A DNA stretch of 64,000 bases from Brienomyrus brachyistius (lineage: Eukaryota > Chordata > Actinopteri > Osteoglossiformes > Mormyridae), in the NCBI RefSeq assembly GCF_023856365.1, contig NC_064535.1:10064363-10128362 (forward strand). The letters are read 5' to 3'. Shown here piece after piece: positions 62,801 to 64,000 of the stretch. A program made the position numbers and the translations under genes. The notes beneath the pieces were generated by a model, which worked only from the letters and a program-made list of their open reading frames with translations, searched no databases and had not been told where the DNA came from. Position 1 is the first letter of the stretch, and each line of letters starts with the position of its first letter.

Positions 62801-63187
62801 GGTGTCTGCTTTGGGGACCATCTGGGCAGGCTTTGCGTTCGTGGTTGACGTAGCCAAAGCCTGCCGTTGCACCACGGCGGCTGCAGAGGACGGCTTCTTA
62901 AGCTCCCTCGTGCTACTCACCTTTCGTTCTTTACCCTCTTCACCCATTTCTGATACGACCTCCTCAGGATTGGGAGGGGTAGTAGCTCCCTCCTTCTTCC
63001 ATTTCAGTGAAAACGAGGGAATACGCACCATTCCGTTGGGCCTCTTCAAGCCAGTGCCCTTCCCCTCGTTACTGGGAGCCGACTGGCAAGATCCGTGCGG
63101 CTGAGAGGCCAGGCCAGCCTCAGGGCGGACACCAAACTTGGGGAGCCTGGAGACCATGGTAGGCTTGCTGACGGCCTTCTCCTCCAT
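28474..63187 (-). CDS. ccser2: CCSER2 ortholog, coiled-coil serine-rich protein 2 (10 coding exons, whole coding span)
   Basis: The join is 63187-61891, 60977-60781, 50815-50716, 48524-48413, 47639-47456, 42869-42783, 41634-41548, 39591-39478, 34827-34743, 28568-28474. This is 2358 nt, or 785 residues plus TGA. Every junction has GT/AG sites and compatible phase. The product aligns in order with human CCSER2 as I remember it: the N-terminal MEEK start, [19 protein letters not shown], the ILNNL acidic block, an arginine/histidine-rich stretch, a [13 protein letters not shown] helix, a leucine-heptad coiled coil, TQTPWR, and a C-terminus ending RGPQ. The family is largely disordered and serine-rich. 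Mouse Ccser2 (Gcap14) has been described as a microtubule plus-end-associated protein in neurons. The first coding exon begins in a 40-nt untranslated leader just after an acceptor, so the promoter lies outside the window. The gene identity is firm; the individual splice sites are predictions. Confidence 0.95.
28700..29035. mobile_element. AT-rich palindromic MITE upstream of the terminal ccser2 exon
   Basis: About 60 nt at 28715-28775 (GTATTATAATGCATTCATAA, then AACATGGCTATATTTATAAA) recurs inverted at about 28960-29030. ATTATAATGCATTATGAA-type motifs are scattered between. The arms could fold into a long hairpin. It lies in the last ccser2 intron, about 130 nt upstream of the terminal acceptor. 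Confidence 0.65.
32595..32790 (+). repeat. tRNA-derived SINE
   Basis: It contains GAGTGTAGCTTTGAGTGCGT, GGTTGCTGGTTAAAATCCCA, and the tail TTGCACATCACTTTGGACAA ending in AATAAATAAGTGTAAATAAA. It is the same family as at 2735-2940. It lies in the last ccser2 intron. Confidence 0.65.
33310..33600. repeat. dispersed repeat with GTGGGGAC ends and AC runs
   Basis: An AC-rich start leads into TTGTGGGGACTACCCATTCC, TTTCTATGGGCATGACTATG and CCCTAACCGTAACC. About 180 nt later come GCATTTGATCCCCACAATG and more AC repeats. The GTGGGGAC/CCCAC pairing suggests terminal inverted repeats. The family is common in fish introns. Confidence 0.5.
33663..33700. repeat. (TTAA)n microsatellite
   Basis: About nine tandem self-complementary ATTA/TTAA units in the last ccser2 intron. 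Confidence 0.95.
34506..34525. repeat. A homopolymer
   Basis: A run of about 19-20 A downstream of ccser2 exon 9 (a T tract on the transcribed strand). Confidence 0.95.
34743..34827 (-). CDS. ccser2: ccser2 coding exon 9 (85 nt, frame-switching cassette)
   Basis: Acceptor CCGCACAG precedes 34827 and donor GTGAGT follows 34743. It encodes [20 protein letters not shown] and VSMPHRRQ plus one base. The human counterpart (GGYSAPSFSPWQGSFQG ... PPHRRQ) also has 28 residues here. At 85 nt the exon is not a multiple of three, so including or skipping it decides which frame of the last exon is translated. The surrounding open frames on both strands in this GC-rich stretch are shadows. Confidence 0.92.
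35845..36035 (-). repeat. degraded teleost dispersed repeat fragment
   Basis: GGGGCATGGGTTCCAATCTC, TTCCTCTGGGCTG and ATCCCCTGCCTTGTGCTCAA resemble the inverted orientation of the family. It lies in the last ccser2 intron. Confidence 0.45.
37300..37430 (+). repeat. teleost dispersed repeat fragment with short tandem expansion
   Basis: It begins GGGAACAACCCAGGATGGGG and CAATCACAGGGCACACTTAC. It then repeats a 14- to 16-nt CACACCATTCACTCA unit about four times (37361-37427). It sits in the intron between ccser2 exons 8 and 9. Confidence 0.6.
39478..39591 (-). CDS. ccser2: ccser2 coding exon 8 (Cys-rich, TQTPWR)
   Basis: The exon is 114 nt, 38 codons, phase 0 to phase 0 (TTGCAG/TCA ... GCT/GTGAGT). 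It encodes [20 protein letters not shown] and then [18 protein letters not shown]. The cysteine-containing start parallels human ICHQKCKEEKC, and TQTPWR is identical. Because it ends in phase 0, it can be joined in frame either to exon 9 or, with exon 9 skipped, to the alternative frame of the terminal exon. Confidence 0.92.
41548..41634 (-). CDS. ccser2: ccser2 coding exon 7 (coiled coil)
   Basis: The exon is 87 nt, 29 codons, phase 0 on both sides (TTTCAG/GTG ... CTA/GTGAGT). It encodes [20 protein letters not shown] and then TIAQLTQQL. Leucine, valine and isoleucine occupy heptad core positions with charged residues around them. It corresponds to human NEIKQLKDEIKKKDEKIQLL and is the coiled coil that gives the protein its name. 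A dimerisation role is inferred from the heptad pattern. Confidence 0.92.
41776..41812. repeat. (AAT)n microsatellite
   Basis: Tandem AAT units in the intron between ccser2 exons 6 and 7. Confidence 0.95.
42074..42622. mobile_element. hAT-like nonautonomous element
   Basis: The left end TAGGGCTGTAACGGTACACA is mirrored by the right end TGTGTACCGTTATACCCCTA. The flanks GTAATTAC (42066-42073) and GTTAGTAC (42623-42630) look like a decayed 8-bp duplication. The interior is AT-rich with no transposase. It lies in the intron between ccser2 exons 6 and 7. The plus-strand open frame inside it is not a gene. Confidence 0.7.
42783..42869 (-). CDS. ccser2: ccser2 coding exon 6 (acidic/proline linker)
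   Basis: The exon is 87 nt, 29 codons, phase 0 on both sides. It reads [20 protein letters not shown] and then SENSSCAAQ, matching in position and character the human GSLHDIQLSLPSSPEPED linker. The acceptor is CTGCTCAG and the donor CACAG/GTGAAT. A second possible donor, CCAA/GTGAGA, lies 26 nt inside the exon but would break the frame with the next exon. The methionine at its start is internal to the protein, not an initiator. Confidence 0.85.
46330..46725. repeat. degraded dispersed DNA element
   Basis: It starts with CAGCTTACGATGGGGTTACG and CCGGAACCGG...ATCGTAAGTTGAATAT. It ends GACTTTGAACCATCGTTAAC and CAAGGAGCGCCTGTA. I have seen both ends in a recurrent fish repeat. It lies in the intron between ccser2 exons 5 and 6. 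Confidence 0.5.
47456..47639 (-). CDS. ccser2: ccser2 coding exon 5 (QDC..VKTQLL helix)
   Basis: The exon is 184 nt and encodes residues 569-630, including [20 protein letters not shown] (human EMTLRHMVQDCTAVKTQLLK), the start of the predicted helical region. There are two candidate acceptors 10 nt apart. Only the upstream one (AAGCAG before 47639) keeps the frame from exon 4; the downstream TTTCAG would lead quickly to a TAG. The donor is CTGCAG/GTGAGC and the exit is phase 0. The antisense frame at 47527-47745 is a shadow. Confidence 0.92.
48413..48524 (-). CDS. ccser2: ccser2 coding exon 4 (Arg/His/Trp-rich segment)
   Basis: The exon is 112 nt and was too short to stand out as an open frame. 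It lies between an acceptor CTGCAG and a donor GTGAGC. In the phase set by exon 3 it reads [20 protein letters not shown], then [17 protein letters not shown]. This corresponds to the human segment with WKRPPQRWSGQEHYH. The aligned tryptophan, glutamine-arginine and histidine residues make the assignment convincing despite low overall identity. It leaves two bases (phase 2). Confidence 0.88.
48900..49020 (-). repeat. tRNA-derived SINE fragment
   Basis: The minus strand reads GTGGTTCTGCAGGTTAGGAC and GGTTGCTGGTTTGAATCCCG (B box), then TGGCAGAGTGATGTAATGGT. It lies in the intron between ccser2 exons 3 and 4. Further SINE-tail-like pieces occur at about 48680-48710 and 63610-63655. Confidence 0.6.
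50088..50104. repeat. C homopolymer
   Basis: About 17 C downstream of ccser2 exon 3. Other C/G runs are at about 55157-55170 and 61540-61556. Confidence 0.9.
50716..50815 (-). CDS. ccser2: ccser2 coding exon 3 (acidic DILNNLDN block)
   Basis: The exon is 100 nt, with acceptor TTTTGTAG and donor GTGAGT. It enters at phase 0 and leaves one base. It encodes [20 protein letters not shown] followed by [13 protein letters not shown], almost identical to the human acidic block. It follows a 9.97-kb intron, the longest placed here, which contains a full-length decayed Tc1 element and the 25-bp minisatellite. Other open frames across this exon on both strands are shadows. Confidence 0.93.
51931..53496 (+). 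mobile_element. full-length, inactivated Tc1-like DNA transposon
   Basis: The element is bounded by TACAACCCC at the left and its complement GGGGTTGTA at the right, with subterminal GTTGGGAC/GTCCCAAC motifs inside. The interior carries a decayed Tc1/mariner transposase on the plus strand. A helix-turn-helix region is seen around 52254-52375 ([20 protein letters not shown]). The catalytic-domain region near 52760-52960 includes WSDESKF and [20 protein letters not shown]. The C-terminal region near 53220-53330 includes [13 protein letters not shown] and RRGDATQW. Stops and frame changes throughout make it non-functional. It sits in the intron between ccser2 exons 2 and 3. Similar elements are common in teleosts. 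Confidence 0.9.
57168..57413. mobile_element. MITE-like element with GGGC(T)GGGCGA ends
   Basis: The left end GGACTGGGCGACATCACATC is roughly mirrored by the right end GATGTGATATCGCCCAGCCC. The two match over about 20 nt. It has no coding content and lies in the intron between ccser2 exons 2 and 3. Confidence 0.6.
58105..58255 (+). repeat. teleost dispersed repeat fragment
   Basis: CCATCCATCCACTTATCCTG, TGGAGTCTATCCCAAGCTGC and ACACCCTGGACAAAACGCCA identify the first half of the family. It lies in a ccser2 intron. Confidence 0.6.
59359..59658. repeat. 25-bp minisatellite, 12 units
   Basis: Units start at 59359 and every 25 bp after (GTGCTGTCTCTGCTGTGCAC TGCGC). The left half carries TGCACTG and the right half TGAACTG, with further T/A and GTGC/GCGC variants. 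A period of 1 mod 3 and absence of stops keep frames open on both strands (82-139 codons). It lies in the intron between ccser2 exons 2 and 3, and the frames show no sign of being genes. Confidence 0.95.
59823..59892. repeat. inverted (AAT)n / (ATT)n microsatellite
   Basis: An AAT run passes into its own complement (ATT/TTA) and then TAG repeats, so the tract can fold on itself. Confidence 0.9.
59985..60078. repeat. short tandem repeat TCTCTGCTTCTGCGTT
   Basis: A unit of about 16 nt, TCTCTGCTTCTGCGTT, is repeated five to six times with one shortened copy. Confidence 0.85.
60781..60977 (-). CDS. ccser2: ccser2 coding exon 2 (residues 433-498)
   Basis: Acceptor CCCTGCAG precedes 60977 and donor GTGAGT follows 60781. 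The exon is 197 nt and completes the split glycine codon from exon 1, leaving phase 0. It encodes the strongly conserved [20 protein letters not shown] segment (human [20 protein letters not shown]) and ends SYDSDVNSM. This is the best-conserved short block of CCSER2 and the strongest single identifier of the gene here. Confidence 0.95.
61891..63187 (-). CDS. ccser2: ccser2 coding exon 1 (residues 1-432 plus one base)
   Basis: This large serine- and proline-rich exon encodes more than half of the protein. The start ATG at 63187 gives MEEK, as in the human protein, and is the first ATG of the open frame. Visible motifs are SRLPKFG (residues 13-19), SGLPRPK (157-163), MVRSQSFSH (187-195), [15 protein letters not shown] (208-222) and an acidic serine block around 359-382. 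The last two of these, with the QSFSH motif, match conserved CCSER2 segments. The exon ends with GCCG before a GTGAGT donor, leaving phase 1. The open frame runs on into the intron to a stop at 61844, which is not part of the protein. The segment is predicted to be disordered, and its repeated R/K-S-x-S patterns look like phosphorylation sites (inference). Confidence 0.95.
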
Positions 63188-63227
63188 CGACCCCCAAAAG
63201 GGTCATTGATATTCACAGAGAAGACAG
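63188..63227 (-). other. ccser2: ccser2 5' untranslated leader of coding exon 1
   Basis: A pyrimidine-rich tract followed by CAG (63230-63228) lies 40 nt upstream of the start codon and reads as a splice acceptor. The stretch between it and the ATG would then be 5' untranslated sequence. This implies at least one further untranslated exon upstream, outside the window. No promoter features are seen between here and the right edge. Confidence 0.6.
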
Positions 63228-64000
63228 CTGGAGAAGGTGAGAAAAGAAAGACATATTCTAATTAGAGAAAGCTATGGATGCAACATTCAAAACACACCAC
63301 ATAAAATTATAGCTGATCAGACATTTCCAAAGACACCGTTCAGCCAGTCGTCAAGGGGATGAATCAATTAATAAATGCAACAGTATGCAATGCAATCAAA
63401 TATTTTTAGTGCAAGGTAAACAGACTTAGTTACAGGACACCATCCCCTTGTGCATTATTGTCTGGCACTTCGACCTGCTGCTATGGTGATGCTGATTTTC
63501 TCAATTCAACACAAAATATCGTAATAAAAAAAACAAAAAAGAAAGAGTGACCATTGTGGGTTGTGATTGGTCATCTCCTCGGCAGCCATGTGTTTGTAAT
63601 GTGCTATTTGCTTGTACATCACTTTAGACAAATACATCTGTTAAATAAAATAAATCTACATGACAAAACATGGGGTTTGGGAAATCTACCATGGCATAAA
63701 TAATATTGGTATAAATCGTACTTGATGTCCAAGGAGATTCACAGGCCTGCAACTGCGATTTTGCATTTTGTCCTTTTAGGTTGAAACGCATAAAATAAGC
63801 CACACCCTTATAATACTGGTCAAAAAAAAATTTTTTACACAATTCAAAAACCTTGAAAACCAGTGGTATTGCTACCATTCTCCATTCAAAACTATTATGA
63901 AAGAAAAAAAAGCTAGCAGGCATATTTGATATGGCATTCCATAACTGATTTAATAAAATGCAATTTAAATGCACCATGAATGATATGATGCATTACTGAA

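Overview
This is vertebrate, almost certainly teleost, nuclear DNA. It has long introns with GT/AG boundaries. It is dense in decayed Tc1/mariner transposons, hAT-type miniature elements, L2-like LINE remnants, tRNA-derived SINEs and a dispersed repeat family familiar from fish genomes, and it carries many microsatellites. There are no prokaryotic-style genes. The exact fish lineage cannot be fixed from the sequence.

The right-hand 36 kb (about 27.8-63.2 kb, minus strand) holds the whole coding region of one gene, the ortholog of CCSER2 (coiled-coil serine-rich protein 2; FAM190B/KIAA1128; mouse Gcap14). Ten coding exons can be placed with splice sites and matching phases: 63187-61891, 60977-60781, 50815-50716, 48524-48413, 47639-47456, 42869-42783, 41634-41548, 39591-39478, 34827-34743 and 28568-28474. 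Joined, they give 785 residues, and the whole length can be followed against remembered human CCSER2 (834 residues). The promoter and the 5' untranslated exon(s) lie beyond the right edge.

The most interesting signal is at the 3' end of this gene. The 85-nt penultimate exon is not a multiple of three. With it included, the last exon is read in the frame that gives the ordinary CCSER2 C-terminus (ending HRGPQ, stop at 28474). If it is skipped, the same last exon is entered in a different frame that stays open for 241 codons, to a stop at 27843. That ends in a basic SRLPKPKTH tail resembling the SRLPKFG motif at the N-terminus of the same protein. The GC-rich stretch stops close to the second stop codon. 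This suggests a splice-controlled, dual-frame terminal exon.

The left-hand 27.8 kb lies beyond the 3' end of CCSER2 and contains no intact gene I can support. It holds an L2-like LINE fragment (4.7-5.9 kb), LINE 3' tails, several copies of the dispersed repeat, two Tc1-family remnants (9.4-10.15 and 13.98-14.41 kb), an hAT-type MITE with target duplication (13.66 kb) and a second LINE remnant (20.7-21.2 kb). It also holds a frameshifted protein-like segment ending in AATAAA and an A-rich tract (16.3-16.95 kb, probable processed pseudogene), and a 43-bp minisatellite (18.39-19.44 kb). The 365-391-codon reverse frames across that minisatellite are most simply a by-product of its period. A second minisatellite, with a 25-bp unit, lies in a CCSER2 intron (59.36-59.66 kb).
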